NCBI GenBank assembly: GCA_019828565.1
Contig: JAHDYR010000064.1
Coordinates: forward strand, 434,001 to 498,000
Source of the DNA: Carpediemonas membranifera
Lineage: Eukaryota; Fornicata
DNA length: 64,000 bases
Direction: 5' to 3'
This document shows positions 48,416 to 57,449 of the stretch, one piece after another (position 1 is the stretch's first letter; each line of letters begins with the position of its first letter). The notes below the pieces were generated by a model. The model ran no database searches and had not been told where the DNA came from. It was given only the letters and a program-made list of their open reading frames with translations. The position numbers and the translations under genes were made by a program.

Positions 48416-49942
48416 ATGCCTCTTAGTGGCCCGGAACTGCGGAAAGCCGCACCAGCTGAGGCCGAAAAGCGCGATAATCAGAGCCAAGAGTCGTGTGAGC
48501 ACGCCATGTTGACGGCAAGCGGCATGTGCACGTCCTGCGGGAATGTCATGCCAAAGCAAGTGAAGCGCCGTCGTTCCATTGTAGTTGACGGCGAGAAGAT
48601 GTATATAACGAATGAAGGAGCCACTATGATCTCCAAATCCCGCTCAGAACATCTCAAATCGGAGAAGAAGCTCGCCATAGTCCTCGACCTCGACCACACC
48701 TTCGTCCACACCGTCGACGGCCGCGGATCACTGGTATCGCTCATTGAGCAGCGTTGGGGCGATGCCAAGGAGGATGATCAGACATTCACGAAGGCCCGAA
48801 AGCCGGTGCTGATCACGTACACGACGGAGTGGTTCGAGACGAAGGTCGAGAGCACCATCACGGCCAAGTGCTTCGGTCTCATGTGCATCAGACCTGGCAC
48901 CAAGGAGTTCCTGGCGGAGCTGTCCAAGAAGTACCATGTCTTCGCCTTCTCTCAGGGCATCCGCGTCTACGTTAACGCCGTCCTCGACGAGCTGACTGAC
49001 GGTGAGTCTGTCTGCATCAACAGCGCGGACATCTTCGCCCGGGACTCGTCCAATGCAATGAGCAAGAAGACGCAGGACCGCATCTTCCCGAACCTGGGGG
49101 ACTCTGAGTCTCTCGCCCTTGTCCTCGACGACCGCACGGACGTGTGGGAGGGCCACTCGAACGTCATCAAGGTCGAGCCGTACACATTCCTGTCGCCTGA
49201 CGCGATGCGCCCGTATAATGCCAGTTTTGCGGCACAACTGGCCGCTTTTTACGACGCCGAGATTCGGCCAACCAACCCGCGACATGACTTCTGGAACAGC
49301 GGGTCGACGGTCACGCCGCCCGTACCATGCAAACAGGAAGTATCTCTTTTCGACGACCTCGCTGCATCTGATCACGAGATTGAGAAGATCAAGCGTAATC
49401 TTTTTGACGATTCCCGGATCAACTCCCTCTTCGACTCCGACTCCGAGCCCGATTCCGACTCTGAGGCCCCCGCCCTGACCGCCACCCGCCCCTTTGCCCC
49501 CTACCCCCGCCGCCCGACGCTGTACCACCTGAACCAGTACGCGGCCAAGCACGGCGAGACCGAGGCCATGGACGCCCAGCTCAGCGCCCTCCTCGGGGTC
49601 CTTGGGGACGTCCACGCGGCGTACTACATGGACCCTGAGGCTGGGTCAGTCCCCGCCCTGCTGGAGGCAAGGTTCAAGGAGGTCCTACAGGGCACCAGGG
49701 TCGCATTCCACCCGGTCACTGCGGCGGAGGGCAGTGCCGCTGAGGTACACCAGCTGGTAGAGGTGTTCGGCGGCGTCGTCGTGGCGGGGTCGGATCCCAC
49801 CCTCACCCACTGGGTCGGCGAGCGGGGGGCCCTCAGACCGAGCTCCCTGCCGGATGGGGCGCATGCAGTCACTGTCGACTGGCTGTTCTACAGCTGTTGG
49901 CTGTGGCGTCGCCAGCCTGAGACGCGTTTCTCTACTTCCTGA
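48416..49942 (+). CDS. FCP1: FCP1-like RNA polymerase II CTD phosphatase
   Basis: 508 residues. The N-terminus has a CEH...CTSCG zinc-binding-like motif. The FCPH catalytic domain follows: ILDLDHTFVHTV-type motif (VLDLDHTFVHTVDG), CIRPGTKEFLAELSKKYHVF, and the later VLDDRTDVWEG containing the second pair of aspartates. The C-terminal 100 residues form a BRCT domain (VHQLVEVFGGVVVAGSDPTL, then AVTVDWLFYSCW). This order, FCPH then BRCT, is that of FCP1, which removes Ser2/Ser5 phosphates from the Pol II tail to recycle the enzyme. The linker is acidic (DSDSEPDSDSEAP). Catalytic residues DxDHT are complete. It is transcribed towards the next gene with 32 bases between. Confidence 0.9.
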   Translation: MPLSGPELRKAAPAEAEKRDNQSQESCEHAMLTASGMCTSCGNVMPKQVKRRRSIVVDGEKMYITNEGATMISKSRSEHLKSEKKLAIVLDLDHTFVHTVDGRGSLVSLIEQRWGDAKEDDQTFTKARKPVLITYTTEWFETKVESTITAKCFGLMCIRPGTKEFLAELSKKYHVFAFSQGIRVYVNAVLDELTDGESVCINSADIFARDSSNAMSKKTQDRIFPNLGDSESLALVLDDRTDVWEGHSNVIKVEPYTFLSPDAMRPYNASFAAQLAAFYDAEIRPTNPRHDFWNSGSTVTPPVPCKQEVSLFDDLAASDHEIEKIKRNLFDDSRINSLFDSDSEPDSDSEAPALTATRPFAPYPRRPTLYHLNQYAAKHGETEAMDAQLSALLGVLGDVHAAYYMDPEAGSVPALLEARFKEVLQGTRVAFHPVTAAEGSAAEVHQLVEVFGGVVVAGSDPTLTHWVGERGALRPSSLPDGAHAVTVDWLFYSCWLWRRQPETRFSTS

Positions 49943-49974
49943 ACGTGTTCGACGATTCCGCATTTTATGTCACG

Positions 49975-50576
49975 ATGGACGCGAAAGCAATTATGGATGA
50001 TCAAACGAATCGGGATGTGCAAGATGGCGCAAATGACTGGATTAACATACAGGAAGTGATACGCGACTCGTTTATAGTGTTGAACGGGATCGTTGAGGCC
50101 CAGCAGGGAAAGCAACAAATATTCAGGGATCGACAAGCTGTACTGGAGAACTCGGTCGTCGAGATGCAAAACGCCGCAGATGCCGCCTTGTCGGCCAACT
50201 CGGCCTATAACGTCGACTCCATTGTAGAGTCGCTCATGCAGCGCCTTCACATGAATCCAACGAGCACAGTAACTTCCGACAGGCTACGGCGGATTGAGAC
50301 CAAGCTGAGCTGCTCGAAGAGGCAGCTGAGCCGCTTCTCTCCTCTGATAGCACGGCCGAGTTGAATACCCGCATGACGGACATCGAGCAGACTATCAGCG
50401 GGGTGAGCGACCTCCTGAAGCAGCAAGCGAAGTCGATCGACCCCGTCAAGGTGCACCAGGCACTGATGCGCAAGGTAGACGTCACCACGCTCGAGCGGCA
50501 GCTGGACGAGCTGCGGCGGGCCATTGGGCGGAAGGTGGACCGGGCGGAGTTCCAGGCCCGGGTCGAGAACCTGTAG
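49975..50576 (+). CDS. Coiled-coil protein, frame break near 50310
   Basis: The N-terminal part (MDAKAIMDDQTNRDVQDGAN onward) reads well from 49975 to about 50305 and then runs out of sense. In another frame the same helical protein continues as ELLEEAAEPLLSSDSTAEL, then MTDIEQTISGVSDLLKQQAK, to the stop at 50574. No intron of the usual form joins them, so a one- or two-base indel, real or from sequencing, is likely at AAGCTGAGCTGCTC. The joined product would be about 200 residues of coiled coil. No family is recognised. TAGCATAAACG forms the stop and likely poly(A) signal. Confidence 0.55.
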
Positions 50577-50673
50577 CATAAACGGCAGGGCATGCAGTGA
50601 GACCTTGTGGCCAGTAAGATCCCAGCGAAGCCGCGTTGTAGGATTCGACTCGGTCCGACTCCCTGTCGAAGTG

Positions 50674-51564
50674 ATGAACATGGACACGATAAAGACGCTA
50701 GCAAGTGTTTGTTCTCGGCTAGATTCACTTATATAGGTCAAACACGAGCTCTGCGCCATATTTTACTTCACATTTGAGGAGGACCATGTCGCTGCGGCCA
50801 TTCGGGGAGAGCCGAATGCACTGGCAGTCTTCTCGGGCAAGAAAATCTTCCTTGCGGCGTTATCCATGCATATGGTAATGCAGAAAATCGAAAGAGAGGC
50901 GCTACCGCCCCATTGGCTGACGACTGTGGAGAACACCCTCTCCAAGGTGCTCGCCCGGAAGTATCCGCACTGTGCCGGGCTCAATGACGCATTCTTCTCC
51001 TTCCTGTACTACCATAGTCTGAGTGCCTGCTCGTTACAGCCATCTCTCAAGCTCTCTGGCGAGTGCCTCAAGCTCGTCGGCACGATAGCCGCCACGGATG
51101 GCGATTCTGACGCACACGTGCCTGAATCAGCCATCGAGTGCCCGGATGAGACAGTAGAGGACCCTAGGATAGCGATGATAGCGAGAAAGGTCGAGAAGGA
51201 CAGCCCCAGGTCCGCCCGGGCCCTGCTGATGGGTGGCAGAGTCAGGCTGATCCCAGCCACGGCCCTCGCAGTCAAGACAGCACCACCCCCGCCGCCGTCC
51301 GACTTGCAGTACACCCCATCACTCAATTACCGCGGCATTCTCACGGAGTACTGTCAGAAGCACGGCGGCGCCCCACCGTCGTACGAGACCGCCCCTGCCA
51401 CCCCGCCGCCTGGTGAGAGGAATTGGTTCAAGAGCACATTGACGATGACTGTAGGCGGCAACCTCGTTGTACTGGAGGCTGAGGCCAAGAGCAAGAAAGA
51501 GGCCATGAGTCTGGTGTCGTTCGACGCCGTCACCCGACACATCGCCCACAAGGTCCCCCGCTGA
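50674..51564 (+). CDS. Double-stranded-RNA-binding protein, probable two exons
   Basis: The body is open from 50737 without an ATG before 50866. A short exon 50674-50706 (MNMDTIKTLAS) can be joined through a 30-nt intron (GTTTGT...CTTATATAG) in phase, giving 286 residues; the exon is inferred and the acceptor is atypical. The C-terminal 80 residues look like a dsRBD: YRGILTEYCQKHGGAPPSYE, then a strand with WFKSTLTMTVGGNLVVLEAE, and the final AKSKKEAMSLVSFDAVTRHI helix with the typical SKKEA motif. The N-terminal part is helical, and I considered an RNase III-like fold (as in mL44), but no catalytic signature is present. Its role may be in RNA processing; no exact assignment. Confidence 0.6.
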
Positions 51565-51656
51565 GCCTGCATGGCAGCGGTTAATGTGAACAGCCATAAA
51601 GTTGGGCGGCTTTCCCGCAATTTCCGATTTTCCTGATTTATCGTTTATGATTCATC

Positions 51657-52154
51657 ATGTATTTGTCAGCACCATGCACACATCACGACATGGAGACATC
51701 AGACAATGCACGTGGTATAGCACAGCGCCATGTGCATCTGGAAGAAGGGCGGAACTACGAAACGACAGACGAACCGAACCGCGGGTCTCGTGCGATTCAC
51801 AAAACCGGCGCTCGTCGCCGTCGCCGGCAGGAAACCTTCTCCACGTACATCTACAAGGTTCTCCGTACCGTTCACAGCGACACTGGTATCTCCAACAAGG
51901 CCATGAACATCATGAACTCCTTCATGAACGATATCTTCGACCAGATCTGCGAGGACGCCACGCGCCTTGCTCAGATCAACAAGCGCAAGACCCTCTCCCA
52001 ACGCGAGGTCGCCACCGCCACCCGCCTCATCATCCCCGGTGAGCTGTCCCGCCACGCCCTGTCTGAGGGCAACAAGGCCGTCTCCGCCATGAACACCTCG
52101 CGGGAGCAAGATCGCGAGCTGAGCGACGGGCAGGAAGGCGAGGGTGAGGATTAA
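51657..52154 (+). CDS. Divergent histone H2B
   Basis: 165 residues. The histone fold is clear: [20 protein letters not shown], then [40 protein letters not shown] and [20 protein letters not shown], the hallmarks of H2B. The N-tail is atypical: it has almost no lysine and is rich in Asp, Glu, Asn and His before a short RRRRR run. An acidic tail of 19 residues ([19 protein letters not shown]) extends beyond the usual KAVSAMN-type end. The start could be 51657 or 51690 (METSDNARG). It may be a variant H2B or the main H2B of a divergent lineage. The stop forms ATTAAACG. Confidence 0.9.
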   Translation: MYLSAPCTHHDMETSDNARGIAQRHVHLEEGRNYETTDEPNRGSRAIHKTGARRRRRQETFSTYIYKVLRTVHSDTGISNKAMNIMNSFMNDIFDQICEDATRLAQINKRKTLSQREVATATRLIIPGELSRHALSEGNKAVSAMNTSREQDRELSDGQEGEGED

Positions 52155-52568
52155 ACGTAACGAATGTGCATACGTGTGGCAAAGAACCAGGGGATGGATG
52201 CAAGTGCTGCCGGGGTCTCACGTTGGTCTGACCAACGGCACAATCAGGCCCAAGTGAATGGCCATCACGATAGCCATACTGCATCCCCGGGGAGCATGTC
52301 GGACCCGGGTAAACGTGTTTGAATCATTTGATTTCCATTTCGGAACTTCTATGATGCTGAAGATGAAACATCTCACCCAGAGACATTTCTTGACCACCAA
52401 CAATCCCGGTTTCGACTGAATATAGCGGCCAGAGGTCAGTCAAACGCGTTTTGACACTGGGATATTCAGGGTTCCCATGGCATTGGCCCTGAGATCGCCA
52501 GGGAAATCGTGGATCGAGGGCATGTGCTCATATCCGTCAAAGCCTGCAGATTTTTTTTCTTACACACA
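52155..52568. other. Intergenic region
   Basis: About 410 bases between H2B and the cysteine protease. A T-rich run (CAGATTTTTTTTCTT) directly precedes the protease start. No other feature is recognised. Confidence 0.4.
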
Positions 52569-53960
52569 ATGCGTCTCCTTGCTGTTACTCTCCTTGCGGC
52601 CGTGTGCCTTGCAGTTTCGATCCAGCAGCCGTGCTCTTCATACGTGTGCCGTTACACGGCCACTGTCGTGAAGACCGACGACCCCACCACTCACCACGAT
52701 CTGGACATCAACCACAAGATCATCGGCCAGTCCCTTGGCCTGTCCATCTCCATTAACGGTGGCGAGGATAAGTACGTCCCCTCCTCCAGCGGCGACTCCT
52801 ACTGGTTCGCCCACGTCCACGGCGACAAGACTGAGTGCGATGCTTCCTCCTTCGATGAGGTCACTGGCATGTACGCTTTCTTCATCCTGCCCTTCCTTGA
52901 GGCCTCCAAGTTCGTCCACGTTGGCCCTACTCACTTCTTCGGCGTGAAGGCCGAGATGTACCACTTCGACTCCGCCGATATCGTCCTCAACCTCTACGTC
53001 GACGCCTCCACTGGCATGCCCCTCGGTGGTGAGACCTCCGCCGCCTCCATGTCCTGGTCCTTCGTGTACACTAACATCAAGGCTGGTGTCAACGACGCCG
53101 ATGCCTGGAAGATCCCCTCCTCCTGCGGCAACTCCGCCGTCGACGCCGCCCGCCTCTACGGCAACTTCATGCACTACACACACGAGGAGCTCCTCGCCAT
53201 GGGCGCTACCTACCACGAGGTTCCTGAGGGCTTCAACGCCGCCTCCTCCGCCGTTGACTACACCGCTGGCCCCACCCACACCGCTCCCGCCGTCCTCGAC
53301 CAGGGCATGTGCGGCTCCTGCTGGGCCCACGCCACCGTCTCCTCGCTCTTCGGCCAGATCCGCAAGGCTTCCGCCAAGGGCATCGCCGTCCCCCAGGGCT
53401 TCATGCCTTCCCGCCAGTTTCTGATGGACTTCGCTCCCGCCGACATTGGTGACGGCTGCGAGGGCGGCTCTCCCCCGGCCATCTTCCAGTGGCTCCAGAC
53501 CGCCGGCCCTATCCCGACCGAGGCCGCCTACCCCTACCAGGAGGTCGACCACAAGTGCGACATCTCTGGCATCCCCTCGAACCTCATGTACCCCGCTGGC
53601 CTCGTGAAGGCTGTTAAGATAGTACCGGAAGGCGACGAGGCTGCTCTCCTCCACGCTCTCCAGACTGTCGGCCCCATCGCCATCGGTGTCTGTGACGACC
53701 TCCCCGGCTTCCAGGGCACCGACCGCATTGCCAAGACCACCCAGAAGTGCACTCCCGACAAGATCGGCCACGCTGTGACCCTTGTTGGCGCTGGTGTCGA
53801 CGAGATCACCGGCGAGGAGTACTGGGAGGTGCAGAACTCGTGGAGCTATATGTGGCGCGACTCCGGCCGTATCCGCATCGCCCGTAACCGCGGCGACCAG
53901 TACGGTGTTGCCCTCATGGCGGCCTACCCCGTCATCGATGCCTCCAAGATCCCCTTCTAA
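52569..53960 (+). CDS. Papain-family (C1A) cysteine protease, secreted or lysosomal
   Basis: 463 residues with a signal peptide (MRLLAVTLLAAVCLAVSIQQ). An extra N-terminal domain of about 210 residues follows, then the peptidase. The active-site stretch is VLDQGMCGSCWAHAT (Gln and Cys), the histidine is in KIGHAVTLVGAG, and the asparagine in VQNSWSYMW, so the triad is complete. The mature enzyme starts near residue 225. The long N-terminal domain recalls cathepsin C-type exclusion domains and giardial cysteine proteases, but cathepsin C identity is not proven. Strong C-ending codon bias resembles RPS23, suggesting high expression. It probably acts in lysosome-like vesicles or outside the cell. 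TAAATG overlaps the stop. Confidence 0.92.
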   Translation: MRLLAVTLLAAVCLAVSIQQPCSSYVCRYTATVVKTDDPTTHHDLDINHKIIGQSLGLSISINGGEDKYVPSSSGDSYWFAHVHGDKTECDASSFDEVTGMYAFFILPFLEASKFVHVGPTHFFGVKAEMYHFDSADIVLNLYVDASTGMPLGGETSAASMSWSFVYTNIKAGVNDADAWKIPSSCGNSAVDAARLYGNFMHYTHEELLAMGATYHEVPEGFNAASSAVDYTAGPTHTAPAVLDQGMCGSCWAHATVSSLFGQIRKASAKGIAVPQGFMPSRQFLMDFAPADIGDGCEGGSPPAIFQWLQTAGPIPTEAAYPYQEVDHKCDISGIPSNLMYPAGLVKAVKIVPEGDEAALLHALQTVGPIAIGVCDDLPGFQGTDRIAKTTQKCTPDKIGHAVTLVGAGVDEITGEEYWEVQNSWSYMWRDSGRIRIARNRGDQYGVALMAAYPVIDASKIPF

Positions 53961-54084
53961 ATGTCTATGAAGCACTGCTGTTGTGACTTCTTTCTGCGGC
54001 CATAATCCAGGGCTTCCCTAATTGATACTGGCCCAGTGCAGTTTTATGGAATCAACTTTTATGTCCATGCCCGTGTTTTTAAAT

Positions 54085-56024
54085 CTAATGACAGTCAGCG
54101 TACAGTGCTGCGATCTCATCCTCAAAATACTCGCCTAGCTTGTTACGCCGCAGCTTGAATGTGGCCGTGAGCAGCTCGTTGCTGGGGTCGAACAGCTCGG
54201 ACGTCAGATGGAACGCCGCGATGCGCATGAACGAGGGCAGCTTCTCCTCGGCGCGGTACTTGTCGAAGTCCTCGGTCAGGCGGGCGACGAGGCGGGGGTC
54301 CTGGCCGTCCACGATCTTGGCAGCCTCCTCGGTGGCGCAGCCGAGCATCTCGACGACGGTGGGCAGATCGACCGAGATGACGGCGACGAGCTTGCTCTCA
54401 TCCGAGGACCCGTGGACCCACATCTGGTCGACGAGTGCGGCGTTGCCGTAGATGGCCTCGAGGTTCTCGGGGGAGACGTACTCGCCCTGTGAGAGCTTGA
54501 AGATGTTCTTCTTACGGTCCACGATAGAGACCTTCTTGCCGTCCACGAAGCGGGCAATGTCGCCCGTCGCGAACCAGCCCTCCTCGTCGAAGGCGCGCCT
54601 CGTTTCCTCGTCGTTGTGGTAGTACTCGCCGAAGACGGCCGGGCCACGGAGCATGATCTCCCCGGCATTGCCGCCCTCGTAGCCCATCTCGGGGACGGGG
54701 GCCAGCTTGAGCTCCATGTTAGGCACGGCCGGGCCGACGTTGGTGACGGACGTGTCGCCGACGTGTTGCACGCAGCAGGCGGCGACGCACTCAGTGAGGC
54801 CATAGCCCTGGATGAAGTGGGCCGAGAAGGCGGCCGACATGAACTCCTGGACCTTCTCGGACAGGGGCGCGCCGCCCGAGATGAAGAGCTGAAGGTTGTT
54901 GCCGAAACCTGCGCGGAACTCCTCAAATATCTTGTCGAACACGGAGAGGATAGCGCCAGTGCGGCGCATGCGGGCCATCTTGTACTTGAGGGCGAGCTTG
55001 AAGATAGATTGCTTGAGCATGCTCTCGGCGCCGACCTTCTTCATGACGCCGTCGAAGATTCGCGTGTAGACGCGGGGCACGCCGACGAAGACGTTTGGCC
55101 GAGCCAAAGCGAGGTCGGAGAGGATGTTGTCGAGGCTGCCGCTGTAGAAGCAGACCGTGCCCGTCACGTAGATGCCGACGGCGAAGATGGCCCGCTCCAG
55201 GACGTGGGCGAGGGGCAGGTAGCTGAAGTAGACGGCATTCTCGTTGAGCTGGGGGATGCCGTGGGTGTAATAGCCCACCGCTGAGGCGATGAAGTTCGAG
55301 TGGGTCAGAACGACGCCCTTGGGGACGCCAGTGGTGCCGGACGTGTAGATGATGGAGGCGACGTCCGAGGGCTTGGGCGGGTTGGGCGGGGTGATGTCAG
55401 TGACGCTATTGATGGCTTCATACAGGAATGACACCGCGACGCCCCTGTCCTCGAGGGAGGCCAGTGCCGCGAGGAGGTTGGTGTCGAGGGTCGCGCGGTC
55501 CTGGATGACAATGAGGTGCTTCACAACGATGTCATCTGGCATTCCAGTATCCATTGTCAGTGCGTCTATGGTCGTATGAGCCCTGTCAGCGCTGCACACC
55601 ACGGCTGAGACGGCGGCGTGGGCGAGAATGAAGTTGATCTCCCGGGCCGTGAGGGAGTCGTAGAAGGGCACTGTGATGATGCTGCTGCGGTTGGCCGCCT
55701 GCTCGGCGAGCACCCATCTGTGTAAGGGCGGCGTTGTCAGGCGTACTCGGGTGCGTTCGGGGAGAAGATACTGAGGCGGTCTCCAGCCTGCAGTCCAAAA
55801 GAAGAAAAGACGGTTGACAGCTTTTTGATCTGCTTTCTGACGTCTTTCATTCCTCTAAAAACAAAATCACCGAGAGAGCCATCTGGGAGGGTCTCTCGGC
55901 ATCCACAGAAGGGCCTGTCGTAGTATCGGCGTGAAGCTGATTGCCAATTCTCCCAAAGCGTAGTGATTCGTATCTGTGGGTCCTCAAGGTCCACTAAATG
56001 CGGTAGTTCCGGTTCAGGCGCCAT
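54085..56024 (-). CDS. Long-chain acyl-CoA synthetase, two exons
   Basis: Exon 1 is 56024-55747 and exon 2 is 55717-54085, with a 29-nt intron (GTACGC...CCTTACACAG). Splicing makes SPNAPEWVLAEQAANRSS, the NxPEW motif of ACSL enzymes, and a 636-residue protein. AMP-binding signatures follow: the P-loop IIYTSGTTGVPKGVVLTHSN, YGLTECVAACC, GEIMLRGPAVFGEYY, GWFATGDIARF and KNIFKLSQGEYVSPENLE (the linker/FACS motif). It activates fatty acids to acyl-CoA using ATP, for membrane lipid synthesis or breakdown. No signal peptide is seen. The C-terminus (LKLRRNKLGEYFEDEIAALY) matches the family end. Confidence 0.95.
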
Positions 56025-56584
56025 GCCTTGGCCAATTACGAATGTCGATTATCTCCACGTAAGTCCGCTACCCTTTTTGGTGTGTGACAGGTGGGCGCTC
56101 AAGCTGGGACTTTTCAACCCGCTGGAGTTCCTTCCAGTGGACCCTTTTGCCTAAGCCAGCGTTTACGTATTTAAACCATTTGTAGTTAGCATATGTGTAT
56201 CCATGACCGGTCAACCAACGCCATTTTACTGTGAAATTAATGGAGTTGCGTAAGTAGCCAGATCAGAATGAGAGAAAGACCAGCATATCGCCATTCAAGT
56301 TTTTTGCGATCCCAGGCCGCCCCAGCCCGACCGTGGCTTACGAACGTCCAGATTCTGACGCCACAAGACTGGTGTACTCCACCGTATCTGTCGATATCTG
56401 ACATCCGATGAATGTGGGCCGATGCAGACTACACCTGTGGAGGTACAGGATATGAGCTGTCTTTATGTCGAGTTGATAAATGAAGCAACTGCAGACCGTA
56501 CGAGTGCACAACACACCATGACCGTATGGCTGAGCTGCATAAATGTCGGCCCCAATCACGCACTAAGAACTTTATAAGTCCGCT
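56025..56584. other. Intergenic region
   Basis: About 560 bases between the acyl-CoA synthetase start and the end of the MADS-box gene. Only short frames without motifs occur. AACTTTATAAG just beyond the MADS-box stop may be its poly(A) signal. Confidence 0.4.
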
Positions 56585-57271
56585 CTACTGCGACACAGCC
56601 GGGTTGCCCACGGGCGACTGGACAAACTGCGGTGGTGCGTACCCGAAGGGTGTGAGGCGCTGTATTGGGTAGGCCATCATGCCGAACACAGGGGCCGACA
56701 CCGTCTCCGCCGGCGGGGCGTTGATCGACGTCGCCTGGGCCAGTGTACATGAACGAGTGCCCAGCGATGCTGCGGCCAGAGCTGAGCATGGCGTAGAGCG
56801 GCTGGTACGATGGAACGGGATTCGGCGGGATGCTGATCGACGGTGCCTTCCTCTTGACGGCTGCCGTGGGTCCACTGAGCTCGGACATGGGGCCCGACGC
56901 CTCGCCATGCTGTGGGGTCGCGAGGACGACGGGGATCTCGGGGCCCTGGACAGGAGGGTTCTGGGGCGCTACCTGCTCACTGGCAGTCTGCAGCCGTGCG
57001 GTGCTCCTCTACGCCGTGGCGACGGATGATGCGGCTGTAGCGTGCCATGTTGTCGTTGATGGGGTGGGACGAGAACTGGTAGTTCTTGCCCTGCCAGCAC
57101 AGTGTGAGGGATGGTGGGGGGACGAACGCTGATGAGTACGATGATGTTTGAGTCCGTGAGGACGGCGAGCCCGTGGGCTTTCTTGAGAAGTCCGAATCGC
57201 CTCTTCATGAAGGTGACGCTGCGCGCTCTATCGTCTGCTAATGCTTGAATCTTGATCTTTCACCTGCCCAT
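56585..57271 (-). pseudogene. MADS-box transcription factor gene with in-frame stop at codon 4 and a frameshift
   Basis: From ATG 57271 the frame reads MGR, TGA (57262-57260), then [20 protein letters not shown] and [20 protein letters not shown], a clear MADS domain (compare GRKKIQI...[21 protein letters not shown]). A 37-nt intron (57127-57091, GTTCGT...GGCAG) leads to [20 protein letters not shown], the end of the MADS domain. A second possible 25-nt intron is at 57012-56988. The downstream part is proline-rich and disordered, and the coding sense changes frame once more near 56740 before ending in PQFVQSPVGNPAVSQ and TAG. Either the gene is decaying or the sequence has errors. MADS proteins bind CArG-type DNA; targets are unknown. 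Confidence 0.65.
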
Positions 57272-57449
57272 GATTGCTGGGTGCTGTCCTAATGGTGTTT
57301 TGCCGCTTCACTGCGTCGTGACAAAAATAGCGAGCAGTCGGCGCAGTCGGCCGTCATGGGTTACCGACCCGCCGCTCGTGCTGATCAGGTCTGGTCAACT
57401 ACAACTGGAACTGCCGTGGGCAGCCCACACGTGCTCTGGCGCTCTCTGT

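Noticed and set aside
52638-53975. 445-codon minus-strand frame opposite the cysteine protease
   Set aside because: Antisense shadow caused by C-rich third positions of the protease gene.
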